Origin: Streptomyces humidus
Lineage (GTDB): Bacteria; Actinomycetota; Actinomycetes; Streptomycetales; Streptomycetaceae
Reading direction: 5' to 3'
DNA: 64,000 nt
NCBI RefSeq assembly: GCF_014649655.1
Contig: NZ_BMTL01000003.1
Span: 186,001 to 250,000, forward strand
The notes under the pieces: generated by a model
What the model was told of the DNA's origin: nothing
Seen by the model: only the letters and a program-made list of their open reading frames with translations
Databases searched by the model: none
Position numbers and translations under genes: made by a program
Shown here: positions 6,900-16,231 of the stretch, one piece after another
How positions within the stretch are numbered: position 1 is the first letter of the stretch
Layout of the letters: each line of letters starts with the position of its first letter

Positions 6900-9800
6900 T
6901 CAGCCGGCCAGGCAGGACGGGCCGAGCAGCACCTTCAGATCGCCGAACAGCGCGGGATCGGGCTTGACCCGGTGCCGGTCCAGACGCAGCACGGTCGTCT
7001 TCGTCGGGCCCTGGAGCCTGATCCGGACCTCGCTGTCGCCCCGGTGGTGGGTGAGGATCTCGCCGAGGCGGTTGATCATCGGCGGGGTGACGCGGGTGGC
7101 GGGGATGGTGAGGATCACGGGCGCGTTGGTGCCCGCGTTGGACAGGTCGGGGACCTGCAGCTCCATCGCGACGAGCCGCGGCACGTCCTCGCGCTTGTCG
7201 AGGCGGCCCTTGACGAAGACGACGGCGTCCTCGACGAGTTGGGTCGACACGAGCTGGTACGTCGCCGGGAAGAACATGCACTCGATGGAGCCCGCGAGGT
7301 CCTCGACGGTGGCGATCGCCCAGGCGTTGCCCTGCTTGGTCATCTTGCGCTGCAGGCCGGAGATGATGCCGCCGATGGTCACCACCGCGCCGTCCCCGTG
7401 CTCGCCGCCGGTGAGCTGGGCGATGCCCGCGTCGGCCTTGTCGGACAGCACGTGCTCCAGGCCGAAGAGCGGATGGTCGGAGACGTACAGACCGAGCATC
7501 TCCCGCTCCTGGGCGAGCAGATACGTCTTCTCCCACTCGTCGGTCGTGAACTCGACGTCGAGACCGAAGCCGGGCTCGCTGGTCTCCTCCTCGCCCATGC
7601 CGCCGAAGAGGTCGAACTGGCCCTCGGCCTCCTTGCGCTTGACCGCGACCACGTTGTCGATCATCGGCTCGAAGTGCGCGGTGAGGCCCTTGCGGGTGTG
7701 CCCCAGGGTGTCGAACGCGCCCGCCTTGATCAGCGACTCCGTGGTGCGCTTGTTGCAGGCGACCGCCTCGACCTTGTCGAGGTAGTCGGGGAAGGAGGCG
7801 TACTTCCCCTTGGCCTTGCGGCTCCTGATGATCGACTCGACCACGTTGGTGCCGACGTTGCGCACGGCTTCGAGGCCGAAGAGGATCACGTCGTCGCCCT
7901 GCGCGGCGAAGTTGTGCACCGACTCGTTGACGTTCGGCGGGAGCACCTTGATGCCCATGCGCCGGCACTCGTTGAGGTAGACGGCCGACTTGTCCTTGTC
8001 GTCCTTGACCGAGGTGAGCAGTCCGGCCATGTACTCGGCCGGGTGGTTCGCCTTCAGGTAGGCGGTCCAGTACGAGACCAGGCCGTACGCGGCGGAGTGC
8101 GCCTTGTTGAACGCGTAGCCGGCGAAGGGGACCAGGACGTCCCACAGGGCCTTGATCGCCTCGTCGCTGTAGCCGTTCTTCTTCGCGCCGGCCTGGAAGA
8201 TGGTGAAGTTCTTCGCCAGTTCGTCGGGCTTCTTCTTGCCCATCACGCGGCGCAGGATGTCGGCCTCGCCGAGCGAGTACCCGGCGATGATCTGGGCGGC
8301 CTTCTGCACCTGCTCCTGGTAGACGATCAGACCGTAGGTGACGGCCAGGACCTCTTCGAGGGGCTCCTCCAGCTCCGGGTGGATCGGGGTGATCTCCTGG
8401 AGCTTGTTCTTGCGCAGCGCGTAGTTGGTGTGCGAGTCCATGCCCATCGGGCCCGGACGGTAGAGCGCGGAGACGGCGGAGATGTCCTCGAAGTTGTCGG
8501 GCTTCATCAGGCGCAGCAGCGAGCGCATGGGGCCGCCGTCGAACTGGAAGACGCCGAGGGTGTCACCGCGCTGGAGCAGTTCGAAGGTCTTCGGGTCGTC
8601 GAGCGGCAGGGCCAGCAGGTCGAGGTCGATGCCCTTGTTGGACTTCACCATCTTGACGGCGTCGTCCATGATCGTCAGGTTGCGCAGCCCCAGGAAGTCC
8701 ATCTTGAGCAGGCCGAGCGACTCGCACTGCGGGTAGTCCCACTGGGTGATGGTCACGCCGTCCGTGTGCCGCACCCAGATGGGGGCGTGGTCGACGATGG
8801 GCTCGCTGGACATGATCACGCCCGCCGCGTGCACACCCATCTGCCGGACCAGGCCCTCGACGCCCTTGGCGGTGTCGATGACCTTCTTGACGTCCGGCTC
8901 GTTCTCGTACATCGCGCGGATCTCGCCGGCCTCGCTGTAGCGCGGGTGCGAGGGGTCGGTGATGCCGTTGAGGTCGATGCCCTTGCCCAGGACGTCGGCG
9001 GGCATGGCCTTGGTGAGGCGGTCGCCCATCGCGTACGGGTAGCCCAGCACGCGCGCGGAGTCCTTGATGGCGTTCTTCGCCTTGATCTTGCCGTAGGTGC
9101 CGATCATGGCGACCTTGTCGGCGCCGTACTTCTCGGTCACGTAGCGGATCACCTCGACACGCCTGCGCTCGTCGAAGTCGATGTCGACGTCGGGCATGGA
9201 GACGCGCTCGGGGTTGAGGAACCGCTCGAAGATCAGACCGTGCGGGATCGGGTCGAGGTCGGTGATGCCCATGGCGTAGGCGACGATCGAGCCGGCCGCG
9301 GAACCACGGCCGGGACCGACGGCGATGCCGTTCTTCTTCGCCCACATGATGAAGTCGGCGACGACGAGGAAGTAGCCCGGGAACCCCATCTGGATGATGA
9401 CGTCCATCTCGTACTCGACCTGCTTCTGCCGGTCCTCGGGGACGCCGCCCGGGAAGCGGCGGTCCATCCCGCGGCGGACCTCCTCCTTGAACCAGGTGAC
9501 CTCGGTGAAGCCGTCGGGGATGTCGAACTTCGGCATGAGGTTCTTCGCCTCGAACATGCCGGTGGTGTCGATCTGCTCGGCCACCAGGAGGGTGTTGGCG
9601 CAGCCCTCCTGCCAGGCGTCCGAGGAGTCGATGGCGTACATCTCGTCGGTGGACTTCAGGTAGTAGCCGGTGCCGTCGAAGCGGAAGCGGTCCGGGTCCG
9701 AGAGGTTCTTGCCGGTCTGGATGCACAGGAGCGCGTCGTGCGCGGTCGCCTCGTGCGCGTACGTGTAGTGCGAGTCGTTGGTGACCAGCGGCGGGATGCC

Positions 9801-10439
9801 GAGCTTCTTGCCGATCTCCAGGAGGCCGTCGCGGACCCGGCTCTCGATCTCGATGCCGTGGTCCATCAGCTCCAGGAAGTACCGGTCCTTGCCGAAGATG
9901 TCCTGGTAGTCGGCGGCCGCCTTGAGCGCCTCCTCCTTCTGGCCGAGGCGCAGCCGGGTCTGGAGCTCTCCGGAGGGGCAGCCGGTGGAGGCGATGAGCC
10001 CCTCGGACCACTGGGCGATGGTCTCCTTGTCCATCCGGGGCCACTTCTGGAGCCAGCCCTCGGCGTACGCGTCCGAGGAGAGCCGGAAGAGGTTGTGCAG
10101 GCCCGTCGCGTTCGCCGCCCAGATCGTCTTGTGGGTGTAGCCGCCGGAACCGGAGACGTCGTCGCGCTTCTGGTGCGGCTGGCCCCACTGGATCTTGCGC
10201 TTGTTGCGCCGCGACTCGGGAGCGACGTACGCCTCGATCCCGATGATCGGGGTGACTCCGGCCTTCTTCGCGGTGTGGAAGAAGTCGTACGCCCCGTGCA
10301 GGTTTCCGTGGTCCGACATGGCGATGTGGGTCATGCCCATCTCGTTGCACGCGTCGAACATGTCCTTCAGCCGCGCGGCACCGTCCAGCAGGGAGTACTG
10401 GGTGTGGACGTGCAGGTGCGTGAACGGCGGCTTTGACAC
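6900..10439 (-). CDS. dnaE: DNA polymerase III alpha subunit
   Basis: This is the replicative polymerase of 1179 residues, the normal length for actinobacterial DnaE1. The PHP domain opens with FTHLHVHTQYSLLDG, the polymerase active site contains PDVDIDFDERRR, and the later region carries helix-hairpin-helix, OB-fold and C-terminal tau-binding segments. GTG at 10439 is chosen because family homology begins at VSKPPFTHLHVH; the frame continues upstream without similarity. It acts in the DNA polymerase III holoenzyme. The 214-base gap to the divergent DUF2252 gene should contain its promoter. No frameshift or missing catalytic aspartate is seen. Confidence 0.97.
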   Translation of the reverse strand: MSKPPFTHLHVHTQYSLLDGAARLKDMFDACNEMGMTHIAMSDHGNLHGAYDFFHTAKKAGVTPIIGIEAYVAPESRRNKRKIQWGQPHQKRDDVSGSGGYTHKTIWAANATGLHNLFRLSSDAYAEGWLQKWPRMDKETIAQWSEGLIASTGCPSGELQTRLRLGQKEEALKAAADYQDIFGKDRYFLELMDHGIEIESRVRDGLLEIGKKLGIPPLVTNDSHYTYAHEATAHDALLCIQTGKNLSDPDRFRFDGTGYYLKSTDEMYAIDSSDAWQEGCANTLLVAEQIDTTGMFEAKNLMPKFDIPDGFTEVTWFKEEVRRGMDRRFPGGVPEDRQKQVEYEMDVIIQMGFPGYFLVVADFIMWAKKNGIAVGPGRGSAAGSIVAYAMGITDLDPIPHGLIFERFLNPERVSMPDVDIDFDERRRVEVIRYVTEKYGADKVAMIGTYGKIKAKNAIKDSARVLGYPYAMGDRLTKAMPADVLGKGIDLNGITDPSHPRYSEAGEIRAMYENEPDVKKVIDTAKGVEGLVRQMGVHAAGVIMSSEPIVDHAPIWVRHTDGVTITQWDYPQCESLGLLKMDFLGLRNLTIMDDAVKMVKSNKGIDLDLLALPLDDPKTFELLQRGDTLGVFQFDGGPMRSLLRLMKPDNFEDISAVSALYRPGPMGMDSHTNYALRKNKLQEITPIHPELEEPLEEVLAVTYGLIVYQEQVQKAAQIIAGYSLGEADILRRVMGKKKPDELAKNFTIFQAGAKKNGYSDEAIKALWDVLVPFAGYAFNKAHSAAYGLVSYWTAYLKANHPAEYMAGLLTSVKDDKDKSAVYLNECRRMGIKVLPPNVNESVHNFAAQGDDVILFGLEAVRNVGTNVVESIIRSRKAKGKYASFPDYLDKVEAVACNKRTTESLIKAGAFDTLGHTRKGLTAHFEPMIDNVVAVKRKEAEGQFDLFGGMGEEETSEPGFGLDVEFTTDEWEKTYLLAQEREMLGLYVSDHPLFGLEHVLSDKADAGIAQLTGGEHGDGAVVTIGGIISGLQRKMTKQGNAWAIATVEDLAGSIECMFFPATYQLVSTQLVEDAVVFVKGRLDKREDVPRLVAMELQVPDLSNAGTNAPVILTIPATRVTPPMINRLGEILTHHRGDSEVRIRLQGPTKTTVLRLDRHRVKPDPALFGDLKVLLGPSCLAG

Positions 10440-10653
10440 GGCTGCGGCCTCCAGGGAAACAAGGGTCGACGGGCGCCCCACGGGTTGCGGACGGTCCGGG
10501 GGACAGCGTCGAAGTCTATGCCTCGCCACTGACACTCCGGGGTCTCCCACGCGTACCTTCACAGCGAGGGGCACGGGCACTTTCGCACGGCTCCGCCCGT
10601 TGGAGACGACAGAAACGCTGTCGTACACGTCATGCACCAGGAGGCACCCAGCG

Positions 10654-11994
10654 ATGTCGGTTCCGCAGCTCGACGACGAGCACCGCGGCGAGCAGATCCT
10701 CGCCGTCTTCGACACCGCGTTCGGCGAGCTCCTGGCCGCCGACCCGGCCGCGTTCCGCGTGAAGTTCCGGAAGATGGCGGCCTCGGCGTTCGCGTTCTAC
10801 CGGGGCACGGCGGGCCTCTTCTACCACGATCTCACCGCGAACGACGGCTTCGGCTCGAGGCGGGGCGGCCCGTTCCTGGACGACCGCACCTCGCGCGTGT
10901 GGATCCACGGCGACCTGCACGCGGAGAACTTCGGCACGTACATGGACGCCACGGGCCGGCTGATCTTCAACGTCAACGACTTCGACGAGGCCTACGTCGG
11001 CCCCTTCACCTGGGACCTCAAGCGGCTGTCCGCCTCGCTCGCCCTGATCGGGTACGCGAAGGCGCTCTCCGACGACCAGATCACCGAGCTGGTGGAGGTC
11101 TACGCGGGCGCCTACCGCGAGCGCGTCCACGCGCTGGCGACGGGCGCCAAGAGCGACGAGGTGCCGCCCTTCACCCTGGACACCGCCCAGGGCCCCCTGC
11201 TGGACGCGCTGCGCGACGCCCGCTCGCTGACCCGCTTCGGGCTGCTGGACTCGATGACGGAGATCCGTGACTTCGAGCGCCGCTTCGCGCCGGGCGGCGG
11301 CTCCGTCGAGCTGGACGCGGCGACCCGCTACAAGGTCCTGGCCGCCTTCGACGGCTATCTGGAGACGCTGCCGGAGTCCTCGCTGACCCGCCCGGACTCC
11401 TACCGCGTCAAGGACGTCGTCGGCCGCCGCGGCATCGGCATCGGGTCGGCGGGCCTGCCGTCGTACAACATCCTCCTGGAGGGCAACAGCGACGCCCTGG
11501 AGAACGACGTGGTGATCTACATCAAGCAGGCCCAGACCCCGGCCGTCTCCCGGCACGTCACCGACCCCGCGATCCGCGACTACTTCCAGCACGAGGGCCA
11601 TCGCACGGTGATCTCCCAGCGTGCCCTGCAGGCCCACGCCGACCCGTGGCTGGGCTGGACCGAGCTGGACGGCGCGGGGCAGCTGGTCGCCGAGGTCTCG
11701 CCCTACGCGGTCGACCTGGACTGGGGCGACATCGACGATCCGGAGGAGATCGCGGGCGTCGTCGCCGACCTGGGCCGGGCCACGGCCACCATGCACGCGG
11801 CCGCGGACGACCAGTCCGGCGAGTCGCTGGTGCCGTTCTCCACGGAGCGGGCCATCGACGCGGCCATCGCGGCCGACGAGGACGGCTTCGCGCCGCTGCT
11901 CGTCGACTTCGCGCACGCCTACGGCGCACGCGCGCGTGCCGACCACCAGATCTTCGTCGACCTGTTCCGCAACGGCCGGATTCCAGGTCTCTAA
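10654..11994 (+). CDS. DUF2252 domain protein, kinase-like fold
   Basis: This 446-residue protein matches DUF2252. It has a phosphotransferase-like core with WIHGDLHAENFG (the Brenner-type catalytic motif seen in aminoglycoside and choline kinases) near residue 85, followed by NDFDEAYVGPFTWDLKR with the metal-binding DFD. These motifs suggest a small-molecule or protein kinase, but no substrate is known. ATG at 10654 has AGGAGG 9 nt upstream. It is transcribed divergently from dnaE. The C-terminal third contains HAYGARARADH, also typical of the family. Confidence 0.85.
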   Translation: MSVPQLDDEHRGEQILAVFDTAFGELLAADPAAFRVKFRKMAASAFAFYRGTAGLFYHDLTANDGFGSRRGGPFLDDRTSRVWIHGDLHAENFGTYMDATGRLIFNVNDFDEAYVGPFTWDLKRLSASLALIGYAKALSDDQITELVEVYAGAYRERVHALATGAKSDEVPPFTLDTAQGPLLDALRDARSLTRFGLLDSMTEIRDFERRFAPGGGSVELDAATRYKVLAAFDGYLETLPESSLTRPDSYRVKDVVGRRGIGIGSAGLPSYNILLEGNSDALENDVVIYIKQAQTPAVSRHVTDPAIRDYFQHEGHRTVISQRALQAHADPWLGWTELDGAGQLVAEVSPYAVDLDWGDIDDPEEIAGVVADLGRATATMHAAADDQSGESLVPFSTERAIDAAIAADEDGFAPLLVDFAHAYGARARADHQIFVDLFRNGRIPGL

Positions 11995-12061
11995 CGGTCC
12001 GCCGCTCACAGGGACCCTTTAGCGGCCTCCTACAGCGGTACGTGGCACACTCTCCTGCGCA

Positions 12062-12754
12062 ATGGACATATCCGGGACCCGCCTCAGAGCCGTACGCGCG
12101 GCGCTGTTCACGGCCTTCGTCGTGACGCTCAGCAGCGCGTCGCACGTGCTGCTGTCGCGGGTCCCGCTGCCGCTCAGCACGGTGGCCGTCGTCGCGGCCG
12201 CCGTGTTCGGCCTCGCATACGCCCTCGCCGGCCGCGAGCGCGGCTTCGGGCGGATCGCGGCCCTGCTGATCCCGCTGGAGCTGGCCGCCGACACCGTCTT
12301 CACCACCGGGCAGCACGTCTGCTACGGCCGGGCGGGCGGCCCGGTCGCCGGGCCGCTGGCCTCGGTCGGCTGGGACGTGCTGTGCGGCGACGGCACGCCC
12401 TTCGGCACCCCGCTGGCCCAGGTCACGGGCACCGACCCCGACCGGCTCGGCGGTCTGCTCGCCCACGCCGACCCGGCCACCGCCTGGCTGCTGCTCGCCG
12501 CGCACGTCGGCGTCGGCCTGCTCGCCGCCGCCTGGCTGCGCAGGGGCGAGCGGGCGCTGGCCCAGGTGCTGCGGGCGGCCACCGCGAACACCTTCCGGCC
12601 GCTGTTGCTGGCCGTCGCCGCCGTGACCGTACGACGCGCCCCGGCGGTCCGCCGCCTGCCGCGCCCCGCGCCCCGTACGGCCACCGTCCGCGAGCGGATC
12701 CTCGTGCACTCCCTGGGACGGCGCGGCCCGCCGTGCCCGGCCGCCGCCGTCTGA
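12062..12754 (+). CDS. hypothetical membrane protein
   Basis: A 230-residue protein with about five hydrophobic segments: AALFTAFVVTLSSASHVLL, VAVVAAAVFGLAYALAG, IAALLIPLELAADTVFTTGQ, WLLLAAHVGVGLLAAAWL and a last segment near FRPLLLAVAAVTV. The C-terminus is Arg/Pro-rich and cytoplasmic. Two cysteines (CYGRAGG and VLCGDG) lie in the central loop. No family function is recognised. No Shine-Dalgarno sequence precedes ATG 12062. The gene sits between DUF2252 and a DsbA-like thiol protein on the same strand. Confidence 0.65.
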   Translation: MDISGTRLRAVRAALFTAFVVTLSSASHVLLSRVPLPLSTVAVVAAAVFGLAYALAGRERGFGRIAALLIPLELAADTVFTTGQHVCYGRAGGPVAGPLASVGWDVLCGDGTPFGTPLAQVTGTDPDRLGGLLAHADPATAWLLLAAHVGVGLLAAAWLRRGERALAQVLRAATANTFRPLLLAVAAVTVRRAPAVRRLPRPAPRTATVRERILVHSLGRRGPPCPAAAV

Positions 12755-12851
12755 CCGGACCGGCGGCCGCCGAGCACGGCTCGGCACGAGTCCCCGCACG
12801 TCCCCACAAGACTTCCGCGTACCCACGGGTGCGCGTCCCTTTGGAGAAACC

Positions 12852-13664
12852 ATGAGCAAGAGGAACAGCGCGGCGTCGAAGACGGCGGCCCGGGAGCGGC
12901 TGCGCATCGAGCGCGAGCGCGAGGCCAAGCGGGCCAAGGCCAAGCGGCAGATCATCGTCGCGTGCTCGGCCGTCGCCGTGCTGGCCGTGGCCGGCGGCAT
13001 AGGCTACGCCGTCGTCCAGGCCAACAAGCCGGGCTACTGGGAGGACGCCGCGAAGGCCAAGCTGGTCGCGCCGGCCAACACCAGCGGCAAGGACGGCACG
13101 ACCGTCGTCATGGGCAAGGCGAGCGCCAAGAAGACCCTCGTGATGTACGAGGACCCGCGCTGCCCCGTCTGCGCCGAGTTCGAGCAGACCGTCGGCTCCA
13201 CGGTGAAGAGCGACTTCGACGCCGGCAAGTTCAAGCTCCAGTTCGTCGGCGCGACGTTCCTCGACAGGAACCTGACCGGCGAGGGCTCCAAGAACGGTCT
13301 CAGCGCCCTGGGCGCGGCGCTGAACGTCAGCCCGGAGGCGTTCCTCGAGTACAAGACCGCGCTGTACTCGGTGAAGTACCACCCCAAGGAGACCGAGGAC
13401 AAGTTCAAGGACGACTCCTACCTGATCAAGGTGGCCGACACGGTCCCGGCCCTGAAGGGCAACGCAAAGTTCCAGAAGGCGGTCAAGGACGGCACCTACG
13501 ACCGCTGGGCGCTGGAGATGGCCAAGACCTTCGACAGCAGCGGCGTCTCGGGAACCCCGACGCTGAAGATGGACGGCAAGACACTGACTGGCCCCGGCGG
13601 CAAGAACGCCCCGATGACGGTCGCCGACTTCAACACGGCGCTCACCGCGGCCCTCAAGGGCTGA
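12852..13664 (+). CDS. DsbA-like thioredoxin-fold protein, membrane-anchored
   Basis: The 270-residue protein has a very basic cytoplasmic N-terminus of about 33 residues, one hydrophobic anchor (IIVACSAVAVLAVAGGIGYA, 34-53), then a thioredoxin-fold domain. The active site is CPVC (C104, C107) in YEDPRCPVCAEFE, and a cis-proline loop lies in SGVSGTPTLKMDG, as in DsbA/DsbG-like oxidoreductases. It probably forms or isomerises disulfides on the outer face of the membrane. ATG 12852 has GGAG upstream. A strong terminator follows at 13701-13736, so it ends a transcription unit. Confidence 0.88.
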   Translation: MSKRNSAASKTAARERLRIEREREAKRAKAKRQIIVACSAVAVLAVAGGIGYAVVQANKPGYWEDAAKAKLVAPANTSGKDGTTVVMGKASAKKTLVMYEDPRCPVCAEFEQTVGSTVKSDFDAGKFKLQFVGATFLDRNLTGEGSKNGLSALGAALNVSPEAFLEYKTALYSVKYHPKETEDKFKDDSYLIKVADTVPALKGNAKFQKAVKDGTYDRWALEMAKTFDSSGVSGTPTLKMDGKTLTGPGGKNAPMTVADFNTALTAALKG

Positions 13665-13681
13665 CCGGCTCCTGAGCGACG

Positions 13682-13703
13682 GTTCAGCCGCCGTTCCGCG
13701 AAG
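13682..13703 (+). promoter_or_regulatory. possible PHO-box-like direct repeat
   Basis: Two adjacent 11-nt units start with GTTC: GTTCAGCCGCC (13682-13692) and GTTCCGCGAAG (13693-13703). The first resembles the Streptomyces PhoP box unit (GTTCACC-like) and the second is weak. It lies 64 bases before phoD but upstream of the terminator stem, which makes a regulatory role uncertain. Confidence 0.25.
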
Positions 13704-13736
13704 AGCGGGCGAACTCTTGGGAGTTCGCCCGCTCTT
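13701..13736 (+). terminator. intrinsic terminator after the DsbA-like gene
   Basis: A perfect 16-bp stem (13701-13716 paired with 13721-13736) with a TTGG loop; the stem's last U residues run on into TTGT. It lies 37 bases after the stop of the DsbA-like gene and insulates phoD. Confidence 0.9.
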
Positions 13737-13766
13737 TTGTCATACCGGTCAGTAATCTGATCGGCC

Positions 13767-15446
13767 GTGACCAGTAGACACGGAACATCCGAGAGCGCCG
13801 CCACCCCGTCGCAGCGCCCCGACTCGCTTCTGCCGCGCCGCCGCACGGTCGTCAAGGCGGCCGCCGCCACCGCCGTGCTGGCCGGCCCGCTCGTCGCCGC
13901 GCTGCCCGCCCGCGCCGCCGAGGCCCCCGTCTTCCTGCACGGCCTCGCCTCCGGGGACCCGCTGCCCGACGGCGTCCTGCTGTGGACCCGGGTGACGCCC
14001 ACCGCCGAGGCGGCACCGGGTTCCGGGCTCGGCCCGGACACCGAGGTGAGCTGGGTCGTCGCCCGGGACAAGGCGCTGACCGACGTCGTCTCCCGGGGGA
14101 CGACCACCGCGACCGCCGCGAGCGACCACACCGTCAAGGCCGACGTCCGCGGCCTCGCGCCCGCCACCGACTACTGGTTCCGCTTCTCGGCCGGCGGCGT
14201 CGACTCCCCCGTGGCGCGTACCCGCACCGCGCCGGCGGCCGACGCGGCGGTGACCGGGCTGCGCTTCGGCGTGGTCTCCTGCGCCAACTGGGAGGCCGGC
14301 TACTTCTCCTCGTACCGCCACCTCGCGGCCCGCGGCGACCTCGACGCCTGGCTGCACCTCGGCGACTACATCTACGAGTACGGCACCGGCCAGTACGGCA
14401 CGCGCGGCGCCGTCGTACGGCAGACGGCGCCCGCCCACGAGATCCTCACGCTCGCCGACTACCGCACCCGGCACGGCAAGTACAAGACCGACCCGGACCT
14501 CCAGGCGCTGCACAGCAAGGCGCCGGTCATCGCGATCTGGGACGACCACGAGTTCGCGAACGACACCTGGTCGGGCGGCGCGGAGAACCACACCGAGGGC
14601 GCCGAGGGCGCCTGGTCGGCGCGTCAGGCGGCCGCCAAGCAGGCCTACTTCGAGTGGATGCCGGTCCGCCCGGCGATCGCCGGCACCACCTACCGGCGGC
14701 TGCGGTTCGGCAAGCTCGCCGACCTCTCGCTGCTGGACCTGCGGTCCTTCCGCTCCCAGCAGGTCGGCGTGGGCAAGGGCGCCGTGGACGACCCGGACCG
14801 CACGATCACCGGCCGCGCCCAACTGGACTGGCTCAAGGCCGGGCTGAAGGCTTCCGACACCGCGTGGCGGCTGGTCGGCAACTCGGTGATGATCTCGCCG
14901 TTCGTGATCGGCTCGCTCTCCGCGGACCTGTTCAAGCCGCTGGCCAAGCTGCTCGGCCTGCCCCAGGACGGCCTCGGCCTCAACACCGACCAGTGGGACG
15001 GCTACACCGACGACCGCCGTGAACTCCTCGCCCACCTGCGCGCGAACGCCATCCGCAACACGGTCTTCCTGACCGGCGACATCCACATGGCGTGGGCCAA
15101 CGACGTGCCGGTGGACGCCGGGACCTATCCCCTGTCGGCCTCGGCCGCCACGGAGTTCGTGGTCACCTCGGTGACCTCCGACAACCTCGACGACATCGTG
15201 AAGGTCCCCGAGGGCACCCTCACCGCGGTCGCCTCCCCGGTCATCCGGGCCGCCAACCGGCATGTGCACTTCGTGGACACCGACCGGCACGGCTACGGCG
15301 TCCTGGACCTCACCGCCGACCGCGCGCAGATGGACTACTACGTCGTCTCCGACCGGACGAACCCCGCCGCGACCTCGTCGTGGTGGCGCTCGTACCGCAC
15401 GCGCACCGGCACGCAGAAGGTGGAGCGCACGTACGACCCGGTGTAG
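13767..15446 (+). CDS. phoD: alkaline phosphatase D, Tat-secreted
   Basis: A 559-residue PhoD-family phosphodiesterase/phosphatase. The N-terminus carries a twin-arginine signal: [10 protein letters not shown], a hydrophobic stretch, and an ALPARAAE cleavage region near residue 51. The PhoD N-terminal beta domain ([21 protein letters not shown]) comes first. The metallophosphoesterase part follows, with [29 protein letters not shown] and TGDIHMAW supplying the iron/calcium ligands. It releases phosphate from organic phosphates outside the cell; PhoD is a Pho-regulon gene in S. coelicolor. GTG 13767 lacks a Shine-Dalgarno sequence but follows TAATCT (13753-13758) by 8 nt, suggesting a leaderless or very short leader. 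Confidence 0.93.
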   Translation: MTSRHGTSESAATPSQRPDSLLPRRRTVVKAAAATAVLAGPLVAALPARAAEAPVFLHGLASGDPLPDGVLLWTRVTPTAEAAPGSGLGPDTEVSWVVARDKALTDVVSRGTTTATAASDHTVKADVRGLAPATDYWFRFSAGGVDSPVARTRTAPAADAAVTGLRFGVVSCANWEAGYFSSYRHLAARGDLDAWLHLGDYIYEYGTGQYGTRGAVVRQTAPAHEILTLADYRTRHGKYKTDPDLQALHSKAPVIAIWDDHEFANDTWSGGAENHTEGAEGAWSARQAAAKQAYFEWMPVRPAIAGTTYRRLRFGKLADLSLLDLRSFRSQQVGVGKGAVDDPDRTITGRAQLDWLKAGLKASDTAWRLVGNSVMISPFVIGSLSADLFKPLAKLLGLPQDGLGLNTDQWDGYTDDRRELLAHLRANAIRNTVFLTGDIHMAWANDVPVDAGTYPLSASAATEFVVTSVTSDNLDDIVKVPEGTLTAVASPVIRAANRHVHFVDTDRHGYGVLDLTADRAQMDYYVVSDRTNPAATSSWWRSYRTRTGTQKVERTYDPV

Positions 15447-15563
15447 CGGCCGGCCCGCCCGCTGAGGGGATCCGGCCGCCCGGCCCGGTCACGGCCCCCG
15501 GTCAAGGGGCACGGCGCCACAGAGCCGCAAGGCCCCGAGGGTCACGGGTTCACGGCCACGGGG

Positions 15564-16133
15564 TCACAAGGTCTCGAGGAAGCCGAGCGCCACCCGCCAG
15601 GTGGCCTCGGCCGCCTCCTCGTCGTAGTCGGGCAGGCCGGGGTCGGTGTACAGGTGCCCGGCTCCCGCGTACCGGTAGATCTCCACGTCGGCGCCCGCTC
15701 TGCCCATCTGGAGATACCAGGCGCTCAGCCAGTCGTCGGTCTCGAACGGGTCCGGCCCGGCCACATGAAGCTGCACCGGCAGATCGTCCACCGTGACGTT
15801 CGGCGCGAGGTCCGAGGTGCCGTGCAGGAGCAGCAGGCCGCGCGCCTTGTCGTCGCCGAGGGCGAGCGTCTGCGCGATGGACGCGCCCAGCGAGAACCCG
15901 GCGTACACCAGCCCTCGCTCCGAGTAGGGGGCGGCGGCCAGGACCGCTCTCCTGAGCAGCTCCTCCTTGCCGATCTCCTCCTTGTACGCCATGCCCTCCT
16001 CGACCGTGTCGAACGTGCGCCCGTCGAAGAGGTCCGGCGTGCGGACCTCGTGTCCGGCGGCGCTCAGCCGGTCCGCCGCGGCGCGCACCGCGGGCCGCGG
16101 ACCGTAGGTCGAATGGAAGAGCATGATGTTCAT
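15564..16133 (-). CDS. dienelactone hydrolase family protein
   Basis: A 189-residue alpha/beta-hydrolase of the small dienelactone-hydrolase type. It begins MNIMLFHSTYGPRPAV. The nucleophile elbow reads GFSLGAS (Ser in GxSxG), a catalytic Asp is likely in HVAGPDPFETDD, and the histidine is in YAGAGHLYTD near residue 160. Canonical dienelactone hydrolases use Cys; here Ser replaces it, so an esterase-like activity is more likely. ATG 16133 is favoured because homology starts there; the frame upstream has none. It converges with phoD and diverges from the MscS gene. Confidence 0.85.
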   Translation of the reverse strand: MNIMLFHSTYGPRPAVRAAADRLSAAGHEVRTPDLFDGRTFDTVEEGMAYKEEIGKEELLRRAVLAAAPYSERGLVYAGFSLGASIAQTLALGDDKARGLLLLHGTSDLAPNVTVDDLPVQLHVAGPDPFETDDWLSAWYLQMGRAGADVEIYRYAGAGHLYTDPGLPDYDEEAAEATWRVALGFLETL

Positions 16134-16231
16134 GCGCCCATGGTGCCAGCCGGCACCGACAGCCCCGTGCGTGCGCCTCCTCACAGAAGTCACAGGTTCA
16201 AGGCCTCGCGGACCCGGTTACGTTCGAAGTC

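Noticed and set aside
6864..10436. Open frame of about 1190 codons on the plus strand opposite dnaE
   Set aside because: It is a GC-skew shadow of dnaE: composition is Val/Asp/Leu/His-rich with no recognisable domains, and dnaE on the other strand is intact.
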